A stretch of 64,000 nt of DNA from Terriglobia bacterium (GTDB lineage Bacteria > Acidobacteriota > Terriglobia > Terriglobales > Acidobacteriaceae): the NCBI GenBank assembly GCA_020073215.1, contig JAIQFO010000001.1, positions 62,001 to 126,000 of the forward strand. The letters are read 5' to 3'. Numbering within the stretch: the first letter of the stretch is position 1; every line of letters begins with the position of its first letter. Made by a program: the position numbers and the translations under genes. The notes under the pieces are model-generated. The model made no database searches and was not told where the DNA came from. It saw only the letters and a program-made list of their open reading frames with translations. Shown here piece by piece: positions 8,574-17,997 of the stretch.

Positions 8574-10664
8574 ATGAAAACAAGATTGTTCATTTTCGGC
8601 CTGATCCTTGCTCTGGCGGCGCCGCTGGCGCTCGCCGACGAGGGCATGTGGTTATACAACGCGTTCCCGAAAGATCGCGTGCAAAAGCAATACGGTTTTC
8701 TGGCGACGCAGGAATGGCTGGACCACCTGCAGTTGTCCTCAGTACGCTTTAACAACGGAGGCTCAGGTTCTTTCGTCTCCCCCAATGGCCTGGCATTCAC
8801 CAATCATCACGTGGGCGCCGACTGCATCGGGAAACTCGGCACCTCCGGTCATGACTACATGAAGACCGGCTTTTACGCCAACACCCAGGCGGAGGAAGCC
8901 AAATGTCCTGACCTTGAACTGAACGTGCTGACTGGCATCGACGACGTCACCGCCAAAATCAAAGGTGCTGTCACCCCGGCCATGTCGGCCGCCGACGCTG
9001 GCCAGGCGCAGCGCGCCGCCATGAGCGCCATCGAAAAAGATTGCGCGACTTCGACCGAACTCCGCTGCGACGTGGTCACCCTCTATTCCGGCGAAGTTTA
9101 TAACCTCTATAAATACAAAAAATACACCGATGTGCGCCTGGTGTTTGCGCCGGAATTTGACGCGGCATTTTTCGGCGGCGATCCCGACAACTTCACCTTC
9201 CCGCGCTATGACCTGGATATCACTTTCTTCCGAATCTATGAGAACGACAAACCAGTCCATCTCGACCACTACCTGCAGTGGTCGAAAGTCGGCGTGAAAG
9301 ATGGCGATCTGATTTTCGTTTCCGGCCATCCCGGAGGCACGGATCGCCTGAAGACCGTCGCGCAATTACAGTTCCTGAAGAACACGGATTATCCGTCGCG
9401 CCTCGCCAACTACAAACGCCGAATCGACATGTTCCAGAAATTCAGCGCGGAGTCGGCGGAGAACGCGCGCATTGCGCAAGAGAACATCTTCGGGTACCAG
9501 AATTCGCAAAAAGCCATTAAGGGCGAGTATGAAGGGCTGCAAGATTTGGCCAGGATGTCGCAGATGAACGTGGAGGAGCGCGAGCGTGAACAGGCTTACA
9601 TGGGTAAACACCCGGGCGACCCCAATCCGTGGCAAGAGATATCCAATGCCATGAAGACGAATCGCGAAATTTACGACGCGCTAATCTACGTTGAGCGCAT
9701 GCGCGGGTTCAATGTCGACCTGGCACTTTATGCCCGGACTCTAGTCCGCTCCGCGGAGGAAAAGCCGAAACCCAATGGCGCCCGCCTCCGCGAGTATCGC
9801 GATTCCGCCCTGCCCTCACTCGAGCAGGAACTGTTCAGCACGGCTCCGATCTACAAGAATTTTGAGACCGCGACTTTGGCCCTTGCCCTGACCCAACTGC
9901 GGGAAGCGCTGGGACCCGAGGATGCAGCGGTAAAGGCGTCGCTAAACGGCAAGTCGCCGGAAGAAGCCGCCAAGGCGCTGATCAGCAGCACCAAGTTGGA
10001 CGATGTCGCCGTCCGCAAGCAACTGTACGCAGGCGGGAAGGCGGCGGTGGATGCCAGTACAGATCCGCTGATCGTCCTGATGCGCAACATCGATCCCGAG
10101 GCACGGGCTGTCCGCAAGCGCTTCGACGACGAGGTCGATGCGGTGGCGCGGCGCGACGGTGCAACCATCGCCCGGGCGCGTTTCGCCCAAACCGGCTTCA
10201 CCCAGCCTCCGGACGCGACCTTCACGCTGCGCCTCAGTTATGGAACGGTGAAGGGATATGAAGAGGATGGAAAGAAGATTCCTTACTTCACTACCATCGG
10301 CGGCGCGTTTCAACATTCCGAGGAGCACGCCAACCAGCCTCCGTACAATCTGGGCGCAAGCTGGCCGAAGATGAAGTCGAAACTGAAGCTGGACACGCCG
10401 CTGAACTTTGTTTCCACCGCGGATATTATCGGCGGCAATTCCGGGAGCCCAACCGTGAACCGGGCGGGTGAAGTGGTCGGAATTATTTTCGACGGTAATA
10501 TCCAGTCGCTGGTTTTGAATTTCTACTACGACGATCGTCAGGCACGCGCTGTATCCGTCGATTCGCGCGGCATCATCGAAGCGCTGCGCAACATTTACGG
10601 CGCCGACGCTCTGGCCAACGAACTGACCGGCACGAAAGCGGCAGCCAAGGCGGCCGGAGAATAG
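8574..10664 (+). CDS. S46 family dipeptidyl-peptidase (DPP7/DPP11-type)
   Basis: Signal peptide; DEGMWLYNAFP; LAFTNHHVGADC; GGNSGSPTVN. Confidence 0.93.
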   Translation: MKTRLFIFGLILALAAPLALADEGMWLYNAFPKDRVQKQYGFLATQEWLDHLQLSSVRFNNGGSGSFVSPNGLAFTNHHVGADCIGKLGTSGHDYMKTGFYANTQAEEAKCPDLELNVLTGIDDVTAKIKGAVTPAMSAADAGQAQRAAMSAIEKDCATSTELRCDVVTLYSGEVYNLYKYKKYTDVRLVFAPEFDAAFFGGDPDNFTFPRYDLDITFFRIYENDKPVHLDHYLQWSKVGVKDGDLIFVSGHPGGTDRLKTVAQLQFLKNTDYPSRLANYKRRIDMFQKFSAESAENARIAQENIFGYQNSQKAIKGEYEGLQDLARMSQMNVEEREREQAYMGKHPGDPNPWQEISNAMKTNREIYDALIYVERMRGFNVDLALYARTLVRSAEEKPKPNGARLREYRDSALPSLEQELFSTAPIYKNFETATLALALTQLREALGPEDAAVKASLNGKSPEEAAKALISSTKLDDVAVRKQLYAGGKAAVDASTDPLIVLMRNIDPEARAVRKRFDDEVDAVARRDGATIARARFAQTGFTQPPDATFTLRLSYGTVKGYEEDGKKIPYFTTIGGAFQHSEEHANQPPYNLGASWPKMKSKLKLDTPLNFVSTADIIGGNSGSPTVNRAGEVVGIIFDGNIQSLVLNFYYDDRQARAVSVDSRGIIEALRNIYGADALANELTGTKAAAKAAGE

Positions 10665-10676
10665 AAACGTAACGTT

Positions 10677-10753
10677 GTGTGGTGACGGGGCTCTGCCCCG
10701 TCTCGGCGGGGCGCTTCGGCTCCATTCAGGGCAGGCTCCGCCCGCCACCACAC
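10677..10753. repeat. Dispersed palindromic repeat, GTGTGGTG...CACCACAC subfamily
   Basis: GTGTGGTGACGGGGCTCTGCCCCGTC...CCCGCCACCACAC between convergent genes. Confidence 0.65.
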
Positions 10754-10768
10754 GAGCCAGCCCCGTTG

Positions 10769-11611
10769 CTATTCCGGCCAAATTGAGGCCGCGGTCTTGC
10801 TCAAAATCTGCTCGCGCATCTCTGCGCTCATGGGCAGCGCTTTGAATTCCTCAAGATTCCGTTTGACGTCCGGAACCCCCGGACCTGGCCAGTCGGTGCC
10901 AAACAGCGTTTTGTGGGCGATCTCATCAAGCCGCGGAAAATACTTCAGCAGCGTTTTCGGAGGAATGCCGCTGCTGTCAAGGTAGACGTTGGGATGCCGC
11001 CGGATGAGAAAAAACGCAGTGTCCATCCAGAGCGGGCGCCCGCCGTGCGCCAGCAGAATTCTTAGCCTCGGGAAATCGACCGCGACATCGTCAACGTAGA
11101 TCGGATCTCCATACTTATTGCGCGCGCCGGGAAAAATCGACGTTCCGGTGTGGAACATGACGGGGATTCCATTGGCCTCGGCAGCCCGGTAAATGATTTC
11201 GAGTTCCTTCACTCCGTGCAGATAATCGTTCGGGAACAGCAGTTGGTGCGGGGGATGAATTTTGATCATGCGAAGGCCGAGACGCAGAATGTGCTCGACA
11301 TCGGCCAGGATGTTAGCGGTGTGCCGCGGGTGCAGGCTGCCGCAGGAAATCAGGCGCTTGGGATCGTATCGGGTGTAGTCGGCGACGAACTGATTCACCT
11401 CGGGCGTAAACCCGATCACTTCCGGTGCGACGTAGTTGATCAGCGCCGCGCGGTCAACGCCGCAACGGTCCAGATAGTTCAGGAAGGCCTTCGGCGAACG
11501 GCAATATTCGGCGATCTCGTCGAAATTGGCGCGCTTGCGCTGCATCAGTTCCAGCGCATGAGGCTTAAAGAGTTCGAGTGGCTGGATGTGGATGTGGCAG
11601 TCGGTGATCAT
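10769..11611 (-). CDS. Amidohydrolase family (amidohydrolase_2) metal-dependent hydrolase
   Basis: MITDCHIHIQP; HTGTSIFPG; LAHGGRPLW; LFGTDWPGP. Confidence 0.85.
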   Translation of the reverse strand: MITDCHIHIQPLELFKPHALELMQRKRANFDEIAEYCRSPKAFLNYLDRCGVDRAALINYVAPEVIGFTPEVNQFVADYTRYDPKRLISCGSLHPRHTANILADVEHILRLGLRMIKIHPPHQLLFPNDYLHGVKELEIIYRAAEANGIPVMFHTGTSIFPGARNKYGDPIYVDDVAVDFPRLRILLAHGGRPLWMDTAFFLIRRHPNVYLDSSGIPPKTLLKYFPRLDEIAHKTLFGTDWPGPGVPDVKRNLEEFKALPMSAEMREQILSKTAASIWPE

Positions 11612-11706
11612 AGTCAGTTGCCAGTGGCAGTGGTCAGTTCTAGCTTGCCGCCTGCGCAAAGCTTTGGGTTTAGCTAAGTGCTAAAGGCTAAGTGCTAAGC
11701 GTTGCT

Positions 11707-12030
11707 TCAGTACAACGGCACTTTCGGATCCACCGTCCGTGCCCAGCCGTCGATGCCGCCGCGCATGGATTGAACGTTTTCGTATCCCTGTTGGCGAAGC
11801 CAGTTGGTGACCATCAGCGAGCTCACACCGTGATGGCACACGACCACGATGTGATCGTCCGGGTCGAGTTCCTGGTGAGCGCGCGTTGGAATCTCGCCCA
11901 AAGGCATCTGCTTTGCCCCTTCGATGCGGGAGGCTGCGCATTCCCAGGGCGCGCGAACATCGAGCAGCGTAAATGTTTCACCGCGCTCCTGCAGCGCCTT
12001 GACCTGACTGGGGGAAATTTCGAAGTCCAT
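11707..12030 (-). CDS. Rhodanese-like domain protein
   Basis: LLDVRAPWECAASRIEGA; active-site loop VVVCHHGVSSLM. Confidence 0.85.
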   Translation of the reverse strand: MDFEISPSQVKALQERGETFTLLDVRAPWECAASRIEGAKQMPLGEIPTRAHQELDPDDHIVVVCHHGVSSLMVTNWLRQQGYENVQSMRGGIDGWARTVDPKVPLY

Positions 12031-12041
12031 AACTTGCTTCC

Positions 12042-12118
12042 GTGGAGACGGGGCTTGCCCCGTCTCAGCTTGCGTCGGCCGCGTTCGCCTCAGGAACGGG
12101 GCAAACCCCATCTCTGCC
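12042..12118. repeat. Dispersed REP/BIME-like element, degenerate copy C
   Basis: GTGGAGACGGGGCTTGCCCCGTCT...GGAACGGGGCAAACCCCATCTCTGCC. Confidence 0.65.
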
Positions 12119-12122
12119 GAAA

Positions 12123-12605
12123 TTAGACGTGGTTCCCTGGGGAATCCGCAGCGCCTCTCAGCGTGCTCAGACTTACCAGCGCCGCCAATGCCCAGAGCGC
12201 ACCAGTTCCAATCCTGGCGAGGCGCACATCGCCGTCTGGAACATTGCGCCACACGGTCAGTCCACAGCCGGCCACGAAATTGATCACGAGCAAGCCGAAA
12301 AACAGGCGCTCGCGCAGGCAGCGCGTGTCGACCGCCAAGCCGGCTAACAAGACGATCCACACGATGTAGGTTGTGGCGGTCCACACGTCGTGCGGCCAGT
12401 CATACTCGCTGCGCGTGACGTGGCTGAACGAAATCCACGCGAAGTAGGCGCAACTGAGGAAGCCCGCCACTCCCCACAACGGCGCGCGGCACATCAGGTG
12501 GCCGGAGCGGGAGGGCCGCTTCGCGGCGACCTTCGCTCCGCCGCCCGTTCCGACACTCGCTCCGGCCCCAGCCTTCGCGTCTTCTATTTGCTGATCCATT
12601 TCCAT
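12123..12605 (-). CDS. Hypothetical multi-pass membrane protein
   Basis: Several hydrophobic segments; intact ORF. Confidence 0.55.
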   Translation of the reverse strand: MEMDQQIEDAKAGAGASVGTGGGAKVAAKRPSRSGHLMCRAPLWGVAGFLSCAYFAWISFSHVTRSEYDWPHDVWTATTYIVWIVLLAGLAVDTRCLRERLFFGLLVINFVAGCGLTVWRNVPDGDVRLARIGTGALWALAALVSLSTLRGAADSPGNHV

Positions 12606-12759
12606 GCCCGTTTATCAAGGAACGCCATGATACCCTTGCGCGGGTCCGAGGTACAACGGTATAGACGATCGCGGAGGACACGTCCCTGCTCTTCTCCGTC
12701 GCTCCGTGCCTCCGTGGTAGCTTCACTGGGCGCGGGCAAGAGTGCCCGCCCTGCACGAG

Positions 12760-13935
12760 TTAAAGGTTGATCGCCGACTTCCGCGGCTCGCCAATCGTGG
12801 ACAGCGGATCGCGCGCGCCCTCTTTTTCCTTGATCCACTTCTTTTCGTTACGCAGGATGTCGAGCAGCAACTCTTTGTCCTTAGCGCCGGGCAGATTCTC
12901 TTCACAGTGTTGCCCGTAACTGCGGTCGTCCAGCGGCTCGCCGGTTTCGCAGTGGCACTTCTTCCCTGCCCATCGTCCGATGTTGCGGTTGAAGTGGATG
13001 TCGGGCGTGTAAAACTTCTTCTCGCCCGGCTGCAAGAAGGTGTTCAGCCGCTCCACCAATCCCGCAACTTCCTGCCGATAGAGATGACGGCTGTAGTCGT
13101 TCAGGTCGTCGAGGTCAGCGGCCTTATCGTTCTGCGGTTCGTCGTAGCGCCCTTTGATCCCCCAGACGTAGGCCCAGTGCGCCGAGGAAGAATGATCGGT
13201 GCCGAAAAGGTCGTAGGAACTCGAGATCCACTTGTTCAGATATTTCTGCATGAGCCACCGCGGAATGGCTCCGGCTTCGACCACCCGCCGCAGCCCATCG
13301 TGGCCGGTTCCCATGTGGAAAGCTTCTTCGCGCAGCATGTAAGAGGTCGAGCGTCCCAGCGGCGCAAACGCGGAATACTTCAGCATCTGGAGCTGGAATT
13401 TGCCGTCGCGATCCACAAAATCGGTGTAGGTGAAGAAGTCGAGCCAGTTATCGACGTCGACGTTGAAGGTGCCCAACAATCGTTTGTTTTCGAATGCCCG
13501 CCGCTCCAGCATTTTCTGCGCTTCGACTTTTCCGGAAGACCCGAAGAAGTCGATCAGCAGCGCGCACATTTGCCAGCCGTGGCGCATCTCTTCGATCATG
13601 ACCCGGGTCAGCGCTCGGCGATCATATTCCGTAGGCGCGGTGGCAAACAGATTGCGCTGCTGCTCGACGCTGGCAAATTCAGTGTCGCCCTGGTAGACGA
13701 TCATGTTCATCAGAGCGTCGCGCATCTGCTGCGTCGGCACCTGACGCAGGTTCTCCCACTTATTGCGGCCCTTGTAAGACCCGAATTGGATCTCCCCGGT
13801 CTCGACCGCTCCGTAGAGGGTATCGAAGTGGAAAGCCTCGACGTCGTCCTTGTCGACGCCAACTTCCTTGCGCCATTCGTTGAATAATCCGACCCAGTCG
13901 CTGAAGTTTCCGATTTTCGCTACTTTGCCTGGCAT
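12760..13935 (-). CDS. PaaA/BoxB-like di-iron oxygenase (phenylacetic acid catabolism family)
   Basis: Ferritin-like ExxH motifs (EEMRHGWQ; REEAFHMGTGHDGLRR). Confidence 0.8.
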   Translation of the reverse strand: MPGKVAKIGNFSDWVGLFNEWRKEVGVDKDDVEAFHFDTLYGAVETGEIQFGSYKGRNKWENLRQVPTQQMRDALMNMIVYQGDTEFASVEQQRNLFATAPTEYDRRALTRVMIEEMRHGWQMCALLIDFFGSSGKVEAQKMLERRAFENKRLLGTFNVDVDNWLDFFTYTDFVDRDGKFQLQMLKYSAFAPLGRSTSYMLREEAFHMGTGHDGLRRVVEAGAIPRWLMQKYLNKWISSSYDLFGTDHSSSAHWAYVWGIKGRYDEPQNDKAADLDDLNDYSRHLYRQEVAGLVERLNTFLQPGEKKFYTPDIHFNRNIGRWAGKKCHCETGEPLDDRSYGQHCEENLPGAKDKELLLDILRNEKKWIKEKEGARDPLSTIGEPRKSAINL

Positions 13936-14038
13936 AAGACCTCAGGGGCTAAAGCCCGCGTCTTTATTGGTTCTGGGGCGGCACAGCTGAAACCGTGCCC
14001 TTCCGACAACCTAAGCGACCCAGAGTTGTTCAGCAGTC

Positions 14039-14064
14039 CGAGACGGGGCAAGCCCCGTCTCTAC
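14039..14064. repeat. Half-unit of the REP/BIME-like element, copy D
   Basis: GAGACGGGGCAAGCCCCGTCTCTAC. Confidence 0.7.
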
Positions 14065-14074
14065 GAGGCTGCAA

Positions 14075-14896
14075 TTACTTCGCCGTAAAAACTGCTGGAC
14101 GCTTCTCTACGTAGGCAGCCAGTCCTTCTTTCGCGTCGTCGCTCTGGAACAGGATCTGCTGATTCTCGCGCTCGACGGCCAAGGCCGATTCCATCGGGAT
14201 TTCCCACCCGGTCTGCACCGCCCGCTTGATGCGTCCCACAGCCTTGGCGGCTTTGTTCGGAGGCGTGAACTGGCGCGCATACTCCATGATGTTTTCCATG
14301 AAGCCGTCGCGCTCGAAAATGTCGTTCACAATGCCGAACTCCTGCGCCTCTTCGAACGAGAACGTATTGCCGGTGATCATCAGCTCGATGGCCTTGCTTT
14401 TCCCGACCAGGCGCGACAGGCGCTGCGTTCCTCCGGTGCCGGGGAGCACGCCCAGGTTGACCTCGGGCAGGCCGATCTTGCCCGCGTCTTTGCGAGCGAT
14501 GCGGAGGTCGGCAGCCATTGCGATCTCGAGGCCTCCCCCAACGCAATGCCCGTTAAGCGCGGCAATGACCAGCTTCGGCGTGTGCTCCAGCCGTAGCAGC
14601 GTTTCATTGGCGTGCAGGCAGAAGTAGTACTTGAACGTGGGATCGACCGAGGCCAGCATCTTGATGTTCGCGCCCGCCGAGAAAAACTTGTCGCCCACCC
14701 CCGTCAGCACGATCACGTACACGCCGTTATCCATACGCGCCCGCAGGATGGCCTCGTCGAGTTGGCGATTCATTTCGTAGGTGTAGGTGTTCGCCGGAGG
14801 ATCGTTCATCTCTATCACCGCCACGCCGGCGTCGGTACGGTAGTTGATAAGTTGCTTGGTGGTTTCGCCGGTAGCCGGCTGCATTGTGGTCGCCAT
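14075..14896 (-). CDS. Enoyl-CoA hydratase/isomerase family protein
   Basis: FFSAGANIKMLA; ALNGHCVGGGLEIAMAADLRIA; LPGTGGTQRLSRLVG. Confidence 0.93.
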   Translation of the reverse strand: MATTMQPATGETTKQLINYRTDAGVAVIEMNDPPANTYTYEMNRQLDEAILRARMDNGVYVIVLTGVGDKFFSAGANIKMLASVDPTFKYYFCLHANETLLRLEHTPKLVIAALNGHCVGGGLEIAMAADLRIARKDAGKIGLPEVNLGVLPGTGGTQRLSRLVGKSKAIELMITGNTFSFEEAQEFGIVNDIFERDGFMENIMEYARQFTPPNKAAKAVGRIKRAVQTGWEIPMESALAVERENQQILFQSDDAKEGLAAYVEKRPAVFTAK

Positions 14897-14948
14897 AGAT
14901 TGCTCCTTAAATGAGTTTCGCCAATAAATCTCGCCGAGAAGGTTTCGC

Positions 14949-15070
14949 ATCAGGGCATCGCTTCAGCCATGCCGTAAAGCCCTCGAAGCCAGACGCCCCT
15001 TGCTGAGTCGGCTTCGTATCAGGGCATCGCTTTAGCGATGCCGTAAAGTCCTCGAAGCCAGACGCCCCTT
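14949..15070. repeat. Two direct copies of a ~53-bp unit (atcagggcatcgcttYagcSatgccgtaaagYcctcgaagccagacgcccct)
   Basis: Copies at 14949-15001 and 15018-15070, nearly identical. Confidence 0.85.
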
Positions 15071-15080
15071 TAGGGGCTGG

Positions 15081-15752
15081 TCAGCGGGCGTTGCCTTTCT
15101 TGCGCCGCCCGTTGCCACCGTGCACAATTCCGTTGAGAACAATATTGCCCATTTGCTCCGCGAGCGCTTCGGCGTTGCCGTCAACCCGCGGGTTGTACCA
15201 GGTGTAGATCCAGTTGATCATGCCAAACAGGCTCATTACCGCTGTCCGGGTGTTGAAGTTGAGACGGCGCTCCCGCCGCAGGTCTTCCATCAGCCCGAGG
15301 CAGATGCGGTAGTATTCGCGCTTGATGCCGGCGATCTCCGAGCCGAAGCCGTTCTTCAACGATTCGTCTTCATGCGCCAGCACCTTCAGCCCGTGCTCAT
15401 TGCTCACAAAATATTCGAGATGATTCAGGATGAAGATGCGGATCCGCAGCTCGGGATTGGTGGCGCTTTCCAGACGCGTCTTTAAGGTATCGACAATGGT
15501 GGTGAAAGTATGTTTCTGAATCAGGAACAGCAGGCGCTCTTTCGATTGGAAGTAGTGATAAAGTCCGGCCAGCGACATGCCGGTAGCGCGAGAAAGATCG
15601 CGCATGGAGGCCCCCTCGTACCCCTTGAGGTAAAAGACCTCGGTGGCATGGGAGAGAATCTCTCCAAGGCGGCGGTCGAAACGGTTCGCGGGCTCACCGC
15701 TGGAGGATCTGCGAGGAGCAAGAGCAGTGCGGGTTGCGGGGAGGGTGGCCAT
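15081..15752 (-). CDS. TetR/AcrR family transcriptional regulator
   Basis: N-terminal HTH: ATEVFYLKGYEGASMRDLSRATGMSLAGLYHYFQSKERLL. Confidence 0.95.
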   Translation of the reverse strand: MATLPATRTALAPRRSSSGEPANRFDRRLGEILSHATEVFYLKGYEGASMRDLSRATGMSLAGLYHYFQSKERLLFLIQKHTFTTIVDTLKTRLESATNPELRIRIFILNHLEYFVSNEHGLKVLAHEDESLKNGFGSEIAGIKREYYRICLGLMEDLRRERRLNFNTRTAVMSLFGMINWIYTWYNPRVDGNAEALAEQMGNIVLNGIVHGGNGRRKKGNAR

Positions 15753-15771
15753 ACGTTCGAACGTTCGTTCT
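15753..15771 (-). promoter_or_regulatory. Putative TetR auto-operator
   Basis: AGAACGAACGTTCGAACGT: overlapping palindromes directly against the tetR start codon. Confidence 0.65.
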
Positions 15772-15784
15772 AAGTATAGCCGGA

Positions 15785-15800
15785 TGTGACGTAGATCACA
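15785..15800. promoter_or_regulatory. Crp/Fnr-type palindrome TGTGA-N6-TCACA overlapping the tetR -35 region
   Basis: TGTGACGTAGATCACA; on the minus strand TTGTGA (-35), 17 nt, TATACT (-10). Confidence 0.6.
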
Positions 15801-15843
15801 AGGCTCTGTGATCCGAAAGCCGAGAAGAGATTGCTCCGCAACC

Positions 15844-16665
15844 TCAGTGCTTTGACTGAGGCTGCGCGGGGATCGGTTGAATGACGATGGGCTGCAGCGT
15901 GACTTGACGCTCGACTAGTATCATCTTCTTCACTTGGTTGCGTTCCAGCGTCTGCTCCTTGCCATCGACGCTGACCACCACGGCGGAGAGTGACATCGAG
16001 AGCACATCTCCTAATAGAACAGTGCCGTCGCGCAACTCTACGGTATCTCGCGACAAGCCGCCTAACTCCACGGTGATGCTCCCACCCGGGAGTTCGTCCG
16101 GAGTAACATCGAATGGCGTGGTTCCGGGCGCATATCCTTCCTTGGTCAGATCAAGGGTGTGGTTCCCAATCGTGAGTTTGACCATGACTGGGGTTGTGCC
16201 CGCATCTTGTCCGTCGACTTTGAGCTTTGCGCCGGGTGGAACAGAGAGTACTCGCAGAGGAATTGTTCTGACGCCGGGCGCGGCCAGCATGTCTTTTCTG
16301 GCAGAGAGCGTCAAGCTGGCCGGCACGCCCACCGACGTGAACTGCAAACGAGCTTTTACCTGCTGCTGGGGGTTGAGGTCAGACAAACTTAACAAGCCTT
16401 CGCCTATCCGCACATTGTTCTTATCGTTGCCATAAATAGTAAACGAAGCACGCGGCACCGGTTTGTCGGTTAGGTTCTCGACGACCACATCACAAACAAA
16501 AGTGCTCTGTCCGGCGAGCGCTGCGATCTGCTGAAATTTGCCGAACGTAAGTTTGATGGCCGGCTTATCTTGCGGCCACTGTAAAGTTATGGCTGCGTCC
16601 TTTGCCATGCAGAAACCGCTGGTTAGAACCAAGATAACGGCAAGTACAGTCACACTCTTCTTCAT
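15844..16665 (-). CDS. Secreted PEGA-domain protein
   Basis: VPPGAKLKVDGQDAGTTPVMVKLTIGNHTLDLTKEGY PEGA motif; signal peptide. Confidence 0.75.
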   Translation of the reverse strand: MKKSVTVLAVILVLTSGFCMAKDAAITLQWPQDKPAIKLTFGKFQQIAALAGQSTFVCDVVVENLTDKPVPRASFTIYGNDKNNVRIGEGLLSLSDLNPQQQVKARLQFTSVGVPASLTLSARKDMLAAPGVRTIPLRVLSVPPGAKLKVDGQDAGTTPVMVKLTIGNHTLDLTKEGYAPGTTPFDVTPDELPGGSITVELGGLSRDTVELRDGTVLLGDVLSMSLSAVVVSVDGKEQTLERNQVKKMILVERQVTLQPIVIQPIPAQPQSKH

Positions 16666-16720
16666 TTGACTGTGAGTTGTAACACAGCAAGTGCGCTCGG
16701 GCAATGCAAAAGGGCACTGC

Positions 16721-17842
16721 TTAACTGCGAATGCCGGCCATCAACGTCTCGATCTCAGCCTTTTGCTCTCCGGTGAGCGGTAAGAAAGGCAGCCGCGACG
16801 GGCCTCCATAGTAGCCGTTCAGGTCCAGGGCGTACTTCACGCCGGGGACGCCTAGTTCACTGACCACCCGCTGAGCAGCCAGCTTCACCCGCTCTTGCTT
16901 CTCACGGGCGAGAGCGTGGTCTCCGTCTTTGAGCGCGGCGTAGATTTCGTAGCACGCCATGGGCGCGGGGCAGGCGAAAGCGAGGATGGCGCCGACTGCG
17001 CCCAAGCCCAGTGATGGTTCCAACTGGTGCGCGGCGCCGACCATGACCTGGAACCCGACTTCCTTCTGCCGCGTCTTGAGTTTGCCCACCACCGTCACCG
17101 CGGCGGATGAGGGCTTTGTGGCGGGGTCTGCGTGGACGGGCGAGGACGCCCGTCTCTCCGCCGATTCGGCGGACCCAGCGAGCGAGGCCACACTCACCAG
17201 TTCCCTGCTCTGCTTTTCGCTTTCGGCTGCTGCCGCCTTCAACATGCGCGGAGTCACGGCCTCAAACGTCTCTGTCACCGTCGCCTGCCGCTTCACATGA
17301 CGCGTGCCCACGACCATCTGTTTCACCTTGTCGAGGTTGCCGCTCGATTCTTTGATAGCCGCAATGTTGGGATGGCCGGCAAGTTCGATCACGACTTCGG
17401 CGGGAATGTCGTATCCGGTGGCTTGCGGAAAGTTGTAAATGATAACCGGCAGCGCAGACCGGTCAGCCACCGTGCGATAGAAGGCGAGCAGGTTCGCCGG
17501 CAGCATCTGCTTTTTGTAGTAGTGCGGAGTGCGCACCATAGCGGCGTCATAGCCGAGCTCGGCCGCATAGTCGGTGAGCCGCAGCGTTTCCTTCGCAGAC
17601 TCGATACCCGTGCCTGCGATCATCACTTTATTGGGCGCGGCGGCAGCGATGGCGGCCTTGAGGACTTCGCGGCGCTCCTGGTCGGAAAGCAGAATCGCTT
17701 CGCCCGTCGAGCCTTGCACGACAATGCCCGCGACGGGCGTGCGCGAGTAGCGCTCGACATTCGACTCGAGCTTTTTGTAATAGACTTCGCCGTCAGGATA
17801 GAAGGGCGTCGTGATCGGCGGAAAGATTCCGGATAAAAGCAT
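16721..17842 (-). CDS. DapA/dihydrodipicolinate synthase family protein with internal low-complexity insertion
   Basis: GIVVQGSTGEAILLSDQER; VIIYNFPQATGYDIP; IAAIKESSGNLDK. Confidence 0.9.
   Translation of the reverse strand: MLLSGIFPPITTPFYPDGEVYYKKLESNVERYSRTPVAGIVVQGSTGEAILLSDQERREVLKAAIAAAAPNKVMIAGTGIESAKETLRLTDYAAELGYDAAMVRTPHYYKKQMLPANLLAFYRTVADRSALPVIIYNFPQATGYDIPAEVVIELAGHPNIAAIKESSGNLDKVKQMVVGTRHVKRQATVTETFEAVTPRMLKAAAAESEKQSRELVSVASLAGSAESAERRASSPVHADPATKPSSAAVTVVGKLKTRQKEVGFQVMVGAAHQLEPSLGLGAVGAILAFACPAPMACYEIYAALKDGDHALAREKQERVKLAAQRVVSELGVPGVKYALDLNGYYGGPSRLPFLPLTGEQKAEIETLMAGIRS
17132..17173. repeat. Double GC palindrome inside the DapA-family CDS
   Basis: GACGGGCG-agga-CGCCCGTC followed by TCCGCCG-att-CGGCGGA. 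Confidence 0.75.
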
Positions 17843-17861
17843 GTTGTACCTCAGTCGTTAG

Positions 17862-17997
17862 TGGCTAGAACTCGTCTCATAAATGGTTTTGGGAAGGGCA
17901 CGGCTTCAGCCGTGCCGCTACCGGCCAATAACAACGAGGGCTTTAGCCCCTGAGGGCCGCTTGCTCTGAAAACCATTTATGAGACTACTTCTAGCCA
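17862..17997. repeat. MITE-like element with ~29-bp terminal inverted repeats
   Basis: TGGCTAGAACTCGTCTCATAAATGGTTTT / inverted TGGCTAGAAGTAGTCTCATAAATGGTTTT, 27/29 matching. Confidence 0.7.

Noticed and set aside
12742-13887. 381-aa + strand ORF
   Set aside because: Antisense shadow of the PaaA/BoxB-like gene
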